Source: Erythrobacter sp. CCH5-A1 (GTDB lineage: Bacteria > Pseudomonadota > Alphaproteobacteria > Sphingomonadales > Sphingomonadaceae). From it: a stretch of DNA of 64,000 nucleotides. Below, piece by piece: positions 42,213 to 51,543 of this stretch (its first letter is position 1; each line of letters starts with the position of its first letter). The notes beneath the pieces were generated by a model that saw only the letters and a list, made by a program, of their open reading frames with translations, searched no databases and had not been told where the DNA came from. The stretch lies in assembly GCF_001557115.1 (NCBI RefSeq), contig NZ_LSKQ01000074.1:41007-105006 (forward strand), read 5' to 3'. Made by a program: the position numbers and the translations under genes.

Positions 42213-42770
42213 ATGGTGTTCTGGATTGTTCTCGGGCTCGCGGTGATCGTGGTGCTGGTCCTGATCCTGATCGTCGTCTACAACCAGCTCGTCGCCCTCA
42301 GGCAAGGCGTGCGGCAGGGGGTGGCCGATATCGACGCGCAGCTGCGCCAGCGCCATGATCTGATCCCCAATCTGGTCGAGACCGTGAAGGGTTATGCCGC
42401 CCACGAATCGGAGACCTTCGAAGCGGTGATCGCGGCGCGCAATGCCGCCGCCAGCGGCGCGCCGTCGTCGGGCAGCGAGCAGCAATTGAAAGGCGCGCTC
42501 GGCAATCTGATCGCGCTGGGCGAAGCCTATCCCGACCTCAAGGCATCGGCCAATTTCCAGTCGCTCCAGGGCGAGCTCGCCGATGTCGAGGACAAGCTTG
42601 CCGCCGCCCGCCGCGCATTGAACGCCGCGGTCGCCCGTTTCAATGCCGCGCGCGAATCCTTCCCCGCGGTCCTATTTGCCGGGATGCTCGGTTTCGGCGA
42701 GGCCGACTTCCACCGGCTCGACGCGAGCGAGCAGGGGACGGTCGATCAGGTGCCGAAGATCGGCTTCTGA
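42213..42770 (+). CDS. lemA: LemA family protein
   Basis: The 185-residue protein has an N-terminal membrane helix (IVLGLAVIVVLVLILIVVYNQLVALR) followed by the LemA helical domain with DIDAQLRQRHDLIPNLVETVKGYAAHES, LGNLIALGEAYPDLKASANFQSLQGELADVEDKLAAARR and FNAARESFP. LemA proteins are membrane-anchored helical bundles of poorly known role. The ATG at 42213 is divergent from the DUF3137 gene. It is followed by the long leader of the ornithine-decarboxylase-type gene. Confidence 0.92.
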   Translation: MVFWIVLGLAVIVVLVLILIVVYNQLVALRQGVRQGVADIDAQLRQRHDLIPNLVETVKGYAAHESETFEAVIAARNAAASGAPSSGSEQQLKGALGNLIALGEAYPDLKASANFQSLQGELADVEDKLAAARRALNAAVARFNAARESFPAVLFAGMLGFGEADFHRLDASEQGTVDQVPKIGF

Positions 42771-43018
42771 TTCGCGTCCGGAACGGCGCAAAGCTCCCGG
42801 TTTTCGGTCACATTGCGGTCGCGTTCCGGCCACGAACGGCCTCGCGCGCCGATTGTGTCTTCAAAAAGTAACATTTCTCCGGGGCGGGGTGCATTTTTCA
42901 TTTGCATTCCCCCCCCAAAGCCCTATCTGCGCGCTTCCGCTGCCCCAAGGGGACTTCCAAACCGCAAGGCAGCTTGTCGTTTTATGGTTCAACAGAGCCG
43001 TTTTGGGGGTCCCTTGAG
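42771..43018 (+). promoter_or_regulatory. Leader of the decarboxylase gene with ribosome-site-hiding stem
   Basis: About 248 bases separate lemA from the TTG start of the decarboxylase. Within them CCCCCAAA (42912-42919) can pair perfectly with TTTGGGGG (43002-43009). The GGGGG (43005-43009) is the only ribosome site, nine bases before the TTG. Formation of the stem would block translation, so the leader looks like a regulatory RNA, as known upstream of ornithine decarboxylase genes in alphaproteobacteria (Rfam speF element). I cannot confirm membership. Confidence 0.55.
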
Positions 43019-44224
43019 TTGCACATCTATCCTGACGCACTGGCTGTAGTCCGCGACCTCCGTCCGGACGAACCTGTCATCCTCAACCGCCCGCACGCCG
43101 CGCGGCGCGCCGCCCGTTTCTTCGTTGAGAAGTTTCCGGGCAAGGTGCTCTACGCGGTCAAGGCCAACCCGGCGCCCGATCTGATCGAGGTGCTGTGGAG
43201 CGCCGGTGTCACCCACTATGACGTCGCCTCGATCACCGAGGTGCGGCTGGTGCGCGGCATTCTGCCCGACGCCGTGCTGTGCTTCATGCACCCGGTGAAG
43301 ACCCCGGCGGCAATCCGCGAGGCCTATTTCGAGCACGGCGTGCGCACCTTCAGCCTCGACACCTACGAGGAGCTGGAGAAGATCGTCGCCGCCTGCACCG
43401 ATCCCGCGACCGGCGAAGCGCCGCGCGACCTGCGTCTGTGCGTGCGGCTGCGCGTGTCGAGCGAGTATTCGGAGCTGTCGCTCGCTTCGAAGTTCGGTTG
43501 CGACCTGATCGAAGCGCCCCAGCTGCTCCAGCAGGCCCGCCAGCATTGCGACTGGCTGGGCGTGTGCTTCCACGTCGGCAGCCAGGCGATGACCCCGTTT
43601 GCCTTCGTGCAGGCGCTCGACCGCACCCGTGCGGCGATCGCCGAGGCGTCGGTCGTCATCGACATGATCGATGTCGGCGGGGGCTTCCCGAGTGCCTATC
43701 CGGGGCTCGAGCCGCCGCCGATGGAGGATTACTTCGCGATCATCGCCAAGCACTTCGAAAGCCTGCCGATCGCCTACAACGCCGAGCTGTGGTGCGAACC
43801 CGGCCGCGCGCTGTCGGCCGAGTATTCCTCGATGATCGTCCAGGTGAACAAGCGCCGCGACGAGGAGCTCTACATCAACGACGGTGCCTACGGCGCGCTC
43901 TACGATGCCGCCCACGTCGCGTGGCGCTTCCCGGTGCGCGCGCTCGAGGACGACCTCATCGAGGAGGACGAGGACTTCGCCTTCTACGGGCCGACCTGTG
44001 ACGATGCCGACTACATGAAGGGGCCCTTCAAGCTCCCGGCCGACATCCAGGCGGGCGACTATATCGAGATCGGCATGCTCGGCGCTTACGGCGCGGCGAT
44101 GAAGACCGGCTTCAACGGCTACGGCAACGCACAGGTCGTGACCGTGCAGGACGAGCCGATGATGAGCCTGTTCAACGGCACCCGCGTGCGCGAGGCGACC
44201 GACAACGTGGTGTCGCTGCGCTGA
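43019..44224 (+). CDS. Ornithine/lysine decarboxylase, fold-type III
   Basis: The 401-residue alanine-racemase-fold PLP decarboxylase has the cofactor Lys in VLYAVKANP (about 48), ASKFGCDL, GVCFHVGSQ, IDVGGGFPSAYPG, CEPGRALSAE and the active-site Cys in GPTCDDAD. It makes putrescine from ornithine (or cadaverine from lysine), feeding the carboxynorspermidine route encoded upstream. No in-frame ATG occurs until deep in the enzyme. The TTG at 43019, preceded by GGGGG, gives a protein of normal length; a TTG at 42902 would add about 39 unlike residues. Confidence 0.92.
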   Translation: MHIYPDALAVVRDLRPDEPVILNRPHAARRAARFFVEKFPGKVLYAVKANPAPDLIEVLWSAGVTHYDVASITEVRLVRGILPDAVLCFMHPVKTPAAIREAYFEHGVRTFSLDTYEELEKIVAACTDPATGEAPRDLRLCVRLRVSSEYSELSLASKFGCDLIEAPQLLQQARQHCDWLGVCFHVGSQAMTPFAFVQALDRTRAAIAEASVVIDMIDVGGGFPSAYPGLEPPPMEDYFAIIAKHFESLPIAYNAELWCEPGRALSAEYSSMIVQVNKRRDEELYINDGAYGALYDAAHVAWRFPVRALEDDLIEEDEDFAFYGPTCDDADYMKGPFKLPADIQAGDYIEIGMLGAYGAAMKTGFNGYGNAQVVTVQDEPMMSLFNGTRVREATDNVVSLR

Positions 44225-44233
44225 CACCTTGTC

Positions 44234-44274
44234 ATGGCCCCGCGCCGCCTGCAAACGGGCGGATGCGGGGCCAT
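44234..44274. terminator. Hairpin after decarboxylase gene
   Basis: ATGGCCCCGC (44234-44243) and GCGGGGCCAT (44265-44274) form a perfect ten-base stem with an inner CCGCC/GGCGG pairing. No T tract follows, so it is a possible rather than certain terminator. Confidence 0.5.
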
Positions 44275-44294
44275 CACGCCCCTAGGGGGCGCTG

Positions 44295-45686
44295 ATGTTC
44301 AGGAAGATTTTCGGAAAGCTGCTGGGGGACAAGACGTCCGAGCCCAAGAGCCGGATCGCCTATCTGCTTGGCCTCTATCACGACTTCGTCGAGGGCAAGG
44401 TCGATGCGTGGGGCGGGCTCGACAAGGCCGGGCTGATCGAGCGCCAGATCGCCGAGGGCGATCCCCGCATGGCGACGATGAACATTGCCGGGCATGTGCG
44501 CAATTATGTCGAACTGGCCAAGCTTTACTGGGGGCAGGGCGATGTCGAAGCGGCGCGCCTTTACCTCGGCAGGGCGGTCGATCAGCATGAACGCATGGTC
44601 GATTACTGCGCGTTGCGGGGGCCCGTGTGGCCGAATGAATATTCGGACGAATCGGATGTGCGCATCGCGGCCTATCTGCTCGGCCGGCCGCTCACCCGCG
44701 TGCCCCGCCACCCGCGCAAGGAGCCCGATCTCTTCCCCTCGTTCAAGGCCATCCTGCTCGATGCCATCGCCGGTGGCGCCCCGCTCGACATGGCGCGTTG
44801 GCAGGACTGGGAGGACAGCACGGTGCGCAACCGCTGGCCCAAGTTCCAGGTCGCCGAAGCGCAGTTCTACCGGCGCGCGCTGACGGGAGAGTTCGCGAGC
44901 GGGGCAGCCCTGCTCGCCGCGCACGCGGCCCTGTGGAAGTCCAAGGCGGGCAAGACCTTCGAACGCGGCTGGTTCGACGGGTACGACGACAATGACCTGA
45001 TCATCGACACGCTGTTCGCTGCCGTGCTCAAGCGCATCGGGTGGGAGGGGCGCTATCGCCACTCCTTGCCGGACACGCTGCCCTACGATTCCGTGCCCGA
45101 GACGACGCGCGAGCCGGATAGCTTCATCGCGGTCGCCGCCGCGCCGCTGCCCGCGCCCTCGGCCGAGACCGGCATCATCGCCGATCCGCAGGCGGCGCGG
45201 CGCTATCTCGACCACGCCCTTGCGCAGCAGACCGATGACGAGGACGAGCCGTTCTCCGCCGCGCGGCCCGCCAAGCAGGCGGGCAAGGTCGCCGCGGCGA
45301 TGAAGGAACTGGGCTGGGTGCGCGATCCCGCCGCGCTCGATCTGATGCGCGCCTACCGGATGGACCGCGTGCTGACCCGGCGCACGCACCTGTCGCTGTG
45401 CGATCCGGTCGCGAGCTTCGTCACGCTCAAGGGCTGGACGCAGGCGATGACGCAGGAATTCGGCCTGCATCCCGAATTCCTCGCCATCGCCCAAAGCGAG
45501 GAGCGGTCGGACTACAGCGACCCGCAAGGGCTCTGGTATGTCCTGTGGATCAAGGACCGCAAGGTCTACGCCGTCGACCGCGAGGACTGGCACGACCCCA
45601 AGCTTGCGACCCGCGATGCGCGGCCCGGGCTGACCATGTGGCCGAGCTACGCGAGTTTCGTCGCATGGTGGGTGTCGGGCGACTGA
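44295..45686 (+). CDS. Hypothetical protein, 463 residues
   Basis: A soluble protein without signal or membrane segments. The N-terminal half is helical (AYLLGLYHDFVEGKVD, HVRNYVELAKLYWGQGDVEAARLYLGRAVDQHE suggests TPR-like packing). A Pro-rich linker lies near 280-300, and the C-terminal region reads VLTRRTHLSLCDPVASF and LWYVLWIKDRKVYAVDREDW. I do not recognise a family; the central part has a superficial likeness to immunity-type proteins. The ATG at 44295 follows a GGGGCGCTG stretch, not a strong ribosome site. It stands alone between two hairpins. Confidence 0.75.
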   Translation: MFRKIFGKLLGDKTSEPKSRIAYLLGLYHDFVEGKVDAWGGLDKAGLIERQIAEGDPRMATMNIAGHVRNYVELAKLYWGQGDVEAARLYLGRAVDQHERMVDYCALRGPVWPNEYSDESDVRIAAYLLGRPLTRVPRHPRKEPDLFPSFKAILLDAIAGGAPLDMARWQDWEDSTVRNRWPKFQVAEAQFYRRALTGEFASGAALLAAHAALWKSKAGKTFERGWFDGYDDNDLIIDTLFAAVLKRIGWEGRYRHSLPDTLPYDSVPETTREPDSFIAVAAAPLPAPSAETGIIADPQAARRYLDHALAQQTDDEDEPFSAARPAKQAGKVAAAMKELGWVRDPAALDLMRAYRMDRVLTRRTHLSLCDPVASFVTLKGWTQAMTQEFGLHPEFLAIAQSEERSDYSDPQGLWYVLWIKDRKVYAVDREDWHDPKLATRDARPGLTMWPSYASFVAWWVSGD

Positions 45687-45692
45687 GCCAAT

Positions 45693-45732
45693 GAAAAACG
45701 GCGCGGGAGTTGCCCCCGCGCCGCTCATTTTT
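45693..45732. terminator. Bidirectional intrinsic terminator
   Basis: GGCGCGGG (45700-45707) and CCCGCGCC (45715-45722) form an eight-base GC stem with A-rich sequence on one side and CATTTTT on the other. It thus serves both the hypothetical gene to the left and the thiolase gene to the right. Confidence 0.85.
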
Positions 45733-45750
45733 CGCCTTTGGGCGTTCCGC

Positions 45751-46932
45751 TTAGAAGACCTCGAAGAGACCAGCCGCACCCATGCCGCCACCAACGCACA
45801 TGGTGACGACTACATACTTGGCACCGCGGCGCTTGCCTTCGATCAGCGCGTGGCCGGTGCAGCGCGCGCCGGTCATGCCGTAGGGGTGGCCGATCGAGAT
45901 CGAGCCGCCGGAGACGTTGAGGATGTCGTTGGGGATGCCGAGCTGGTCGCGGCAGTAGAGCACCTGCACCGCGAAGGCCTCGTTGAGTTCCCACAGGCCG
46001 ATGTCTTCCATCTTGACGCCGGTCTGCTTCAGCAGCTTCGGGATCGCGAAGACCGGGCCGATGCCCATCTCGTCAGGCTCGGTGCCCGCGACCGCCATGC
46101 CGACATAGCGGCCGAGCGGCTGGAGCCCGCGCTGTTCGGCGAGCTTGGCTTCCATCAGCACCGCGGCCGAGGAGCCGTCCGACAGCTGCGAGGCGTTGCC
46201 CGCGGTGATGTTCATGCCCGGGCCCATCACCGGCTGGAGGCTCTGGAGGCCTTCGAGCGTGGTCTCAGGACGGTTGCCCTCGTCCTTGGAGAGGGTGATT
46301 TCCTTCTGCGAGACTTCCTTCGTTTCCTTGTCGACCACGTTCATGGTGACGGTGACGGGGACGATCTCGGCATCCAGGCGCCCCTCGGCCTGCGCGGCCG
46401 CGGTGCGCTGCTGCGATTGCAGGGCGTATTCGTCCTGGGCCTCGCGGCTGATGTTGTAGCGCTTGGCGACGGTTTCAGCCGTGCCGAGCATCGGCATGTA
46501 GACATCCTTGTGCATCGCGATCAGCGAGCGGTCGGGCGAGACGCGCATCTCGGGGGTCTGCACCAGCGAGATGGAGTCCTGCCCGCCGCCGACGACGATG
46601 TCCATGTTGTCGACGATGATCTGCTTGGCGGCGGTGGCGATCGCCATCAGGCCCGAGGAGCACTGGCGGTCGATGGTCTGGCCGCTCACGCCCACCGGGC
46701 AACCGGCGCGCAGCGCGACCTGGCGGGCGATGTTGCCGGCCTGGGTGCCTTGGGTGAGGACCGTGCCCCACACCACATCGTCGATCTGCCCGGCTTCGAT
46801 CCCGGCGCGCTCGATCGCGGGAGCGAGGGAGAGGGCGCCGAGCGTCGGCCCGGGGGTGGCGTTGAAGGCGCCCTTGTAGGCGCGGCCGATGGGGGTGCGG
46901 GCGGTGGAAACGATGACGGCGTCACGTGCCAT
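45751..46932 (-). CDS. Acetyl-CoA acyltransferase (thiolase)
   Basis: The 393-residue thiolase has the nucleophilic Cys91 in [13 protein letters not shown], the His in [16 protein letters not shown] and the second Cys in [16 protein letters not shown]. It cleaves 3-ketoacyl-CoA in beta-oxidation, or condenses acetyl-CoA. FadA-like type by length and motif. It is in line with a MaoC-type hydratase gene 109 bases upstream, which supports a fatty acid degradation role. A REP-like palindrome lies between them. Confidence 0.95.
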   Translation of the reverse strand: MARDAVIVSTARTPIGRAYKGAFNATPGPTLGALSLAPAIERAGIEAGQIDDVVWGTVLTQGTQAGNIARQVALRAGCPVGVSGQTIDRQCSSGLMAIATAAKQIIVDNMDIVVGGGQDSISLVQTPEMRVSPDRSLIAMHKDVYMPMLGTAETVAKRYNISREAQDEYALQSQQRTAAAQAEGRLDAEIVPVTVTMNVVDKETKEVSQKEITLSKDEGNRPETTLEGLQSLQPVMGPGMNITAGNASQLSDGSSAAVLMEAKLAEQRGLQPLGRYVGMAVAGTEPDEMGIGPVFAIPKLLKQTGVKMEDIGLWELNEAFAVQVLYCRDQLGIPNDILNVSGGSISIGHPYGMTGARCTGHALIEGKRRGAKYVVVTMCVGGGMGAAGLFEVF

Positions 46933-46961
46933 GATGGGGGTATCCTTGTCTGGGGGTGCGC

Positions 46962-47025
46962 CCCCGCGCAGGCGGGGGCCTCAGGCGATGTTGCATTGCC
47001 GATGGAGATCCCCGCCTGCGCGGGG
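46962..47025. repeat. REP-like palindrome between thiolase and MaoC genes
   Basis: CCCCGCGCAGGCGGGG (46962-46977) recurs as its exact reverse complement at 47010-47025, 32 bases apart. Such long-armed, GC-rich extragenic palindromes are usually present in many copies per genome and spread by REP-associated transposases. Confidence 0.75.
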
Positions 47026-47041
47026 ACTCACAGCACGCAAA

Positions 47042-47491
47042 TCACACGAAGTATTGCGTGATCCACTCGCAGATCAGTGCGGGCTTTTCCTCGCCTTCGA
47101 TCTCGATGGTGATCTCGCAGGTCTGCTGCCACTGGCCGGGGCGCTTCTCGACCATTTCGATGAGCTTCCAGTGGCCGCGGATGCGCTTGCCGGCGCGGAC
47201 CGGGGCGATGAAGCGGGTCTTGTTGCCGCCGTAGTTGACGCCCATCTTGACGCCATCGACCCGCGGCGCGCCGCCCTGGGCGCCGAGATAGGGGATCATC
47301 GACAAGGTCAGGAAGCCGTGGGCAATCGTGCCGCCGAAAGGCGTCATCTTCGCCATCTCTTCGTTGACGTGGATGAACTGGTGATCGCCGGTCGCCTCGG
47401 CGAACTGGTTGATCCGTTCCTGGCTCATCTCGGCCCAATCACTGGTGCCGATCACTTCGCCGACCTTGGCGGCCAAATCCTGCGCGTTCAT
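47042..47491 (-). CDS. MaoC-like (R)-specific enoyl-CoA hydratase
   Basis: The 149-residue hot-dog-fold protein has the hydratase motif FAEATGDHQFIHVNEEMAKMTPFGGTIAHGFLTLS, with the catalytic Asp and His. It hydrates 2-enoyl-CoA to (R)-3-hydroxyacyl-CoA. The ATG at 47491 (MNAQDLAAKVGEVIG) is used; the frame extends upstream to 47692 into the neighbouring gene without similarity. A good AGGAGGAG ribosome site lies upstream. Confidence 0.92.
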   Translation of the reverse strand: MNAQDLAAKVGEVIGTSDWAEMSQERINQFAEATGDHQFIHVNEEMAKMTPFGGTIAHGFLTLSMIPYLGAQGGAPRVDGVKMGVNYGGNKTRFIAPVRAGKRIRGHWKLIEMVEKRPGQWQQTCEITIEIEGEEKPALICEWITQYFV

Positions 47492-47595
47492 CAGGGCTCC
47501 TCCTCTTGTGGGCGAGGCGCCCGATCCGGGGCTGCCTTCGCTTGCCTTGCGCCGCGCTACATGGCGCAAGCGCGCAGGCGACGCAACGCTGACAG

Positions 47596-48981
47596 CTATG
47601 CCGCTACGGCACCGTGCATCTGGCCGTCGACCGCAGCCTTGCGCGAGGCGCTGCGTTCGAGCGTCGCCCGCGCCGAATCGATGCGCAGACAATATGTGTG
47701 GAGCGCGGTCTGCAGGCCCACCAGCATCAGCATCACCGGCTGGTAAGCGATTCCCTGGAACAGCGCGCCGACCAGATAAATCACCGCGCCCATCTGCAGG
47801 GCCGCGGCCAGCGGCGCGATCCAGCGGGTCGTCTCCTCGTCAGCGGCCTTCTTCCAGCGGCGCTGGACGCGCTCCATCTGCCACAGCCCGGCAAGGTGCA
47901 GCAGCAGCCACATCCCGAGCCCCGGCCAGCCCTGTTCGCCCAGCATCTCGAACACCGAGGAGTGGTAGGCGCGCGCCTTGTCCTCGACCTCGGTGTATTC
48001 GATTGTGGTGGTGTTGCCGTCGGTCTTCTTGACCGGCATCGTGTAGGTGAACTTGTTCGAGCGGTAGGCATCGAACCCGCCGCCCAGCGGCTTGGTCTGG
48101 ACGTATTGCAGCGTCCAGTTCCAAACCGCCACGCGGGTCGATGCGCTCTCGTCGCCGCCCGGTTCGGCGATGGTCGCCATGCGGTCGTAATAGGATTGCG
48201 GGAGGAAGGGGAGAGCCGCAAGGCCGAGCATGCCGGCCCCGGCGATGAACAGAAGGCGCCGGTTGGAATAGCGCAGCAGCAGCACCGCCAGCGCGGCGAT
48301 GCAGAGCAGGCCCGTGCGTGCCTCGGTGCCGATGGGGACCAGCAGCGCGGCAAAGGTCAGCGCGGCGGCGAAGAGCGTCACCGTCCAATGGCGCGGGAAC
48401 ACCGTCCCGTGCTTCACCAGCCACCACAGCAAGGGGATCAGCCCGATCGCGACGGTCGCCAGCGTGGAGCTTTCGTAAATGCCGCTGTTGTCGTCGACGA
48501 AGAAATTGAGCTCGCCATAGCCGCCCCCGCCGGTCACCACCTTCAATCCCGTGGCGATCACGATCATCGCGACGCTCAGCACCAGCGACAGCGCCAGCCC
48601 CTCGATCCGCGCGCGGGTGGTGAGGGTGAGGGGGAGGAAGATCGCGAACAGCAGCGCCTTCCACACCCAGTCCCACTTGGTCAGCGCCTCCTCGGGGAAA
48701 TCGGCATTGCCGGTGGTCCACCAGCAATAGAGCAAGAGGCACAGCATCAGCCCTTGGCGGAAGGTGAAGCGCGCGCCGTCCTTGCGGTCGATCGCCAGCC
48801 ATCCGCCGAAGGCCGCGGCAAAGGCGATCAGCGACAGCGGCAGGCTGGTGATGATCGAATAGCCGATCCGCTGGGGCGAGAGGATGTCGATATAGATGTA
48901 TAGTAGCACCCACAGGAACGGGCGCCTGAGGCCGAGCAGCATCACATAGGCGATGAAGACGAGAAAGAAGAGGTCCTTCAC
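47596..48981 (-). CDS. Exosortase-A-associated O-antigen ligase-like protein (TIGR03097 type)
   Basis: The 461-residue protein has about 10-12 membrane helices, with the O-antigen ligase/Wzy-type loop (STRVAVWNWTLQYVQTKPLGGGFDAYRSN...AYHSSVFEMLGEQGWPGLGMWLLLHLAGL). The N-terminal LRRPFLWVLLYIYIDILSPQRIGYSIITSLP matches the putative O-glycosylation ligase of exosortase A systems. It probably joins glycan units in the periplasm. The GTG start overlaps the stop of the small membrane protein gene (GTGA). Confidence 0.88.
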   Translation of the reverse strand: MKDLFFLVFIAYVMLLGLRRPFLWVLLYIYIDILSPQRIGYSIITSLPLSLIAFAAAFGGWLAIDRKDGARFTFRQGLMLCLLLYCWWTTGNADFPEEALTKWDWVWKALLFAIFLPLTLTTRARIEGLALSLVLSVAMIVIATGLKVVTGGGGYGELNFFVDDNSGIYESSTLATVAIGLIPLLWWLVKHGTVFPRHWTVTLFAAALTFAALLVPIGTEARTGLLCIAALAVLLLRYSNRRLLFIAGAGMLGLAALPFLPQSYYDRMATIAEPGGDESASTRVAVWNWTLQYVQTKPLGGGFDAYRSNKFTYTMPVKKTDGNTTTIEYTEVEDKARAYHSSVFEMLGEQGWPGLGMWLLLHLAGLWQMERVQRRWKKAADEETTRWIAPLAAALQMGAVIYLVGALFQGIAYQPVMLMLVGLQTALHTYCLRIDSARATLERSASRKAAVDGQMHGAVAA

Positions 48982-49199
48982 TGCGGCCCCTCGGCAGGTT
49001 CGTCCGCTTCGGCACCGGCCCCGCGCGAACGGCGCGCAGCGTTGCGGCCCGAAACGCTGGCCGCCTTGCGGTTGCTGGCGGTCTCGGCCTTGATGCTGGA
49101 GATCAGCGGGTCCTCGTCGAGCCCGGCGCGCATCACCAGCCGCAGCATCGCGAAAGCGAGCAGGCCATGGCCGAGGGCTAGGGCGAAGGTGTCGATCAT
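48978..49199 (-). CDS. Small membrane protein before the ligase gene
   Basis: The 73-residue protein has one hydrophobic stretch (FALALGHGLLAFAMLRLVMRAGL) and a charged, Arg/Ala/Glu-rich tail ending EADEPAEGPQ. I do not recognise it. It is coupled by a four-base overlap to the ligase gene, so it may be a small partner of the ligase. Confidence 0.6.
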   Translation of the reverse strand: MIDTFALALGHGLLAFAMLRLVMRAGLDEDPLISSIKAETASNRKAASVSGRNAARRSRGAGAEADEPAEGPQ

Positions 49200-49292
49200 C
49201 GGTCGGTCATGGTCCGCGCTGGCGTCATGGGTGAGCCTTACTCCCAGCCAGTTGACGCGGCGTTAAGCACGCCTGCGATAGAGGGACGGTCC

Positions 49293-50546
49293 ATGACCCG
49301 CGTCCTCCATGTCCTCGATCATTCGCTGCCGCTCCACAGCGGCTACACCTTCCGCACCCGCGCCATCCTGAAGGCGCAGGAGGGGCACGGGATCGAAGTG
49401 CGCGGGATCACTGGACAGCGGCACAACCTCGAGGCGGCGGTTACAGCCCCGTGCGAGGAGGCTGACGGGCTGATCTTCCACCGCACCCCCGGCACGCCCG
49501 CCGGCCCGCCGCCGCTGCGCGAGCTCGGCGAGATCGAGGCGCTGGCTGCCGCGATCATCAAGCTCGCCGACGAATGGCGCCCCGACATCATCCACGCCCA
49601 TTCGCCCGCCCTGTGCGGCGCGGCGGCCGAGCGCGCCGCGCGCGCCCTGGGCGTGCCCTTCGTCTACGAGATCCGCGCTTTCTGGGAGGATGCCGCGGTC
49701 GGCAACCTTTCGGGCACCGAGGGCAATCTCAAATACCGCCTGACCCGCGCGCTCGAAACCCGCGTGGCGCGCGCGGCGGATGCGTTGTTCACGATCTGCC
49801 ACGGCCTCAAGGACGATCTGGCATCGCGGGGCATTCCCGAGGCGCGCATCAATGTCATGCCCAACGGCGTCGATCTGTCCCTGTTCGGCGATCCGCCCCC
49901 GCGCGACGAGGCGCTGGCGGCCGAACTCGGCATCGCGCGAGGGGCTCCGGTGATCGGCTATATCGGCAGCTTCTATGCCTATGAGGGCGTCGATGACCTC
50001 ATCGCAGCGATGCCGCTGCTGCGCGGAGCGCATCCCGAGGCACGGCTGCTGCTGGTGGGCGCGGGGCCGATGGACGAGGCCTGGCGCGCCGCCGCGGCCG
50101 CGCTTCCCGATCCGCAAGCCGTGATCTTCACCGGCCGCGTGCCCCACACTGCGGTCGAGCGCTACTACTCGCTGGTCGACGTGCTCGCCTATCCGAGGAA
50201 GGCGCAGCGGCTCACCGATCTGGTCACACCGCTGAAGCCGCTGGAAGCGATGGCCCAGCGCCGGCTGGTCGCGGCGTCCAGCGTCGGCGGGCACCGCGAA
50301 CTGATCGCGGACGGCGAGACCGGCACGCTGTTCGCCCCCGACGACCCGGCCGCCTGCGCCGCCGCGCTCGCCCGCCTGCTCGACAATCGCGGGGAGTGGG
50401 AGGCGATGAAGGCGCGCGCGGTCGATCATGTGCGCACCCGCCATGACTGGGCGCACAATGCGCGCCGTTATCTCTCCGTTTACCATCTCTTGCTAGCCCG
50501 TGGTGACAATGGCGGCGCGTCGCGTGCCGTCGCGCAAACGGGGTAA
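49293..50546 (+). CDS. GT4 glycosyltransferase, exosortase-A-associated (TIGR04063 type)
   Basis: The 417-residue GT-B enzyme has the characteristic N-terminus VLHVLDHSLPLHSGYTFRTRAILKAQ, HAHSPALCG, YEIRAFWEDAAVGN and VMPNGVDLSLF. The donor-site region is YIGSFYAYEGVDDLIAAMPLL with LVTPLKPLEAMAQRRLVAASSVGGHRELI. The family occurs with exosortase A/PEP-CTERM exopolysaccharide clusters. The ATG at 49293 has GAGGGA upstream; earlier starts are excluded because they add no conserved sequence. Divergent from the ligase-side genes. Confidence 0.92.
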   Translation: MTRVLHVLDHSLPLHSGYTFRTRAILKAQEGHGIEVRGITGQRHNLEAAVTAPCEEADGLIFHRTPGTPAGPPPLRELGEIEALAAAIIKLADEWRPDIIHAHSPALCGAAAERAARALGVPFVYEIRAFWEDAAVGNLSGTEGNLKYRLTRALETRVARAADALFTICHGLKDDLASRGIPEARINVMPNGVDLSLFGDPPPRDEALAAELGIARGAPVIGYIGSFYAYEGVDDLIAAMPLLRGAHPEARLLLVGAGPMDEAWRAAAAALPDPQAVIFTGRVPHTAVERYYSLVDVLAYPRKAQRLTDLVTPLKPLEAMAQRRLVAASSVGGHRELIADGETGTLFAPDDPAACAAALARLLDNRGEWEAMKARAVDHVRTRHDWAHNARRYLSVYHLLLARGDNGGASRAVAQTG

Positions 50547-50553
50547 GTGTCGC

Positions 50554-51543
50554 ATGGCATCGGGGCAGCAAGGCAAGCCGGGACGGCGGGAACGCAAGAA
50601 GAGCCGCCGCCCGGACAGGAAGCCGCTCGCGGCACACCGGGCTTTCGCACCGCTTCTGGGAGTGTGGGGCATGCTGCTCGGCGCAGGCGTGGTGCTGGTG
50701 TTGCCGGCCGCGCTCGTCGAACAGCTTCTGGACCGCACGCTGATGGGCACGTGGGGCAGCGCGGGGCATTCGGTGCTCGCCGCGGTTGCCGCAGGACTGC
50801 TGGGCATGCTGCTTTTCGCGATTGCCGCGCTGGGCCATATGGCCGCCCGACGGAGTTTGCCCGGGCCCTCGCTGGTCAAGATGGCCGCTCGGAGGGTGAC
50901 GCCGATCGACCCCGTACGGGATCTGGGGTCGCTGCGGCTCGACGATCCGGTCGATACCATGCCCTTCTCGACGCCCGCGTGGCGCGATGCCGACCTCCAC
51001 GATCCGTCGCCCGCAGCCGCGCCCGCGCCGCAGCAGCAGACCGAACCCGAACCGCGCGAGCTCGATCTTTCCCAGTTTGCCGAACTGCCGGGGCGCAATG
51101 CCGTGTGGGTCGAGGAGACCGTTGCCGCGCCCGAACTTGCCGCAGCGCCCGCGGCGGCGCCCGAGCCCGAGCCTGTGCCCGCCGATCCGCATCCCGAAAG
51201 CTCCGCACGCCCCTTGCGCACCACCGTCCCGCCGCCCGCGGCACCGGGGACCGCCGCGCTCGCCCGCTTGCGCGCGGTGCCGGTGAGCGAACTCAGCCTC
51301 GCCGAGATGGTCGAGCGTTTTGCCGGCGCGCTCCACGAGGTCCGCGAGATGTCGCCCGGCCGCAGCCTTGCTCCTGCCGATCTCGCCGCGCGCGAGGCCG
51401 CGCTTGCCGAGGCCTTGAAGGCTTTGGAAGCGCTGAGCGGCAAGGGCCGCCCCGCACCCCGCCTGCCGCGCCGCGAAGAGCAGTTGCGCGCCGCGCGCGA
51501 CCGCTTCCAGCCGCACTTCGAGCGTGTCCGCGGGGCGGCCTGA
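50554..51543 (+). CDS. Hypothetical membrane protein with long disordered region
   Basis: The 329-residue protein has a basic N-terminus (KPGRRERKKSRRPDRKP), two membrane helices (about 33-60 and 73-100) and then a Pro/Ala/Glu-rich disordered segment (about 150-230). A short helical C-terminal region ends in RGAA. I do not recognise a family; the basic-TM-disordered-helix build is seen in division or envelope accessory proteins. The ATG at 50554 lies seven bases after the glycosyltransferase stop, so it probably shares its transcript; a GTG at 50500 is an alternative. Confidence 0.65.
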   Translation: MASGQQGKPGRRERKKSRRPDRKPLAAHRAFAPLLGVWGMLLGAGVVLVLPAALVEQLLDRTLMGTWGSAGHSVLAAVAAGLLGMLLFAIAALGHMAARRSLPGPSLVKMAARRVTPIDPVRDLGSLRLDDPVDTMPFSTPAWRDADLHDPSPAAAPAPQQQTEPEPRELDLSQFAELPGRNAVWVEETVAAPELAAAPAAAPEPEPVPADPHPESSARPLRTTVPPPAAPGTAALARLRAVPVSELSLAEMVERFAGALHEVREMSPGRSLAPADLAAREAALAEALKALEALSGKGRPAPRLPRREEQLRAARDRFQPHFERVRGAA

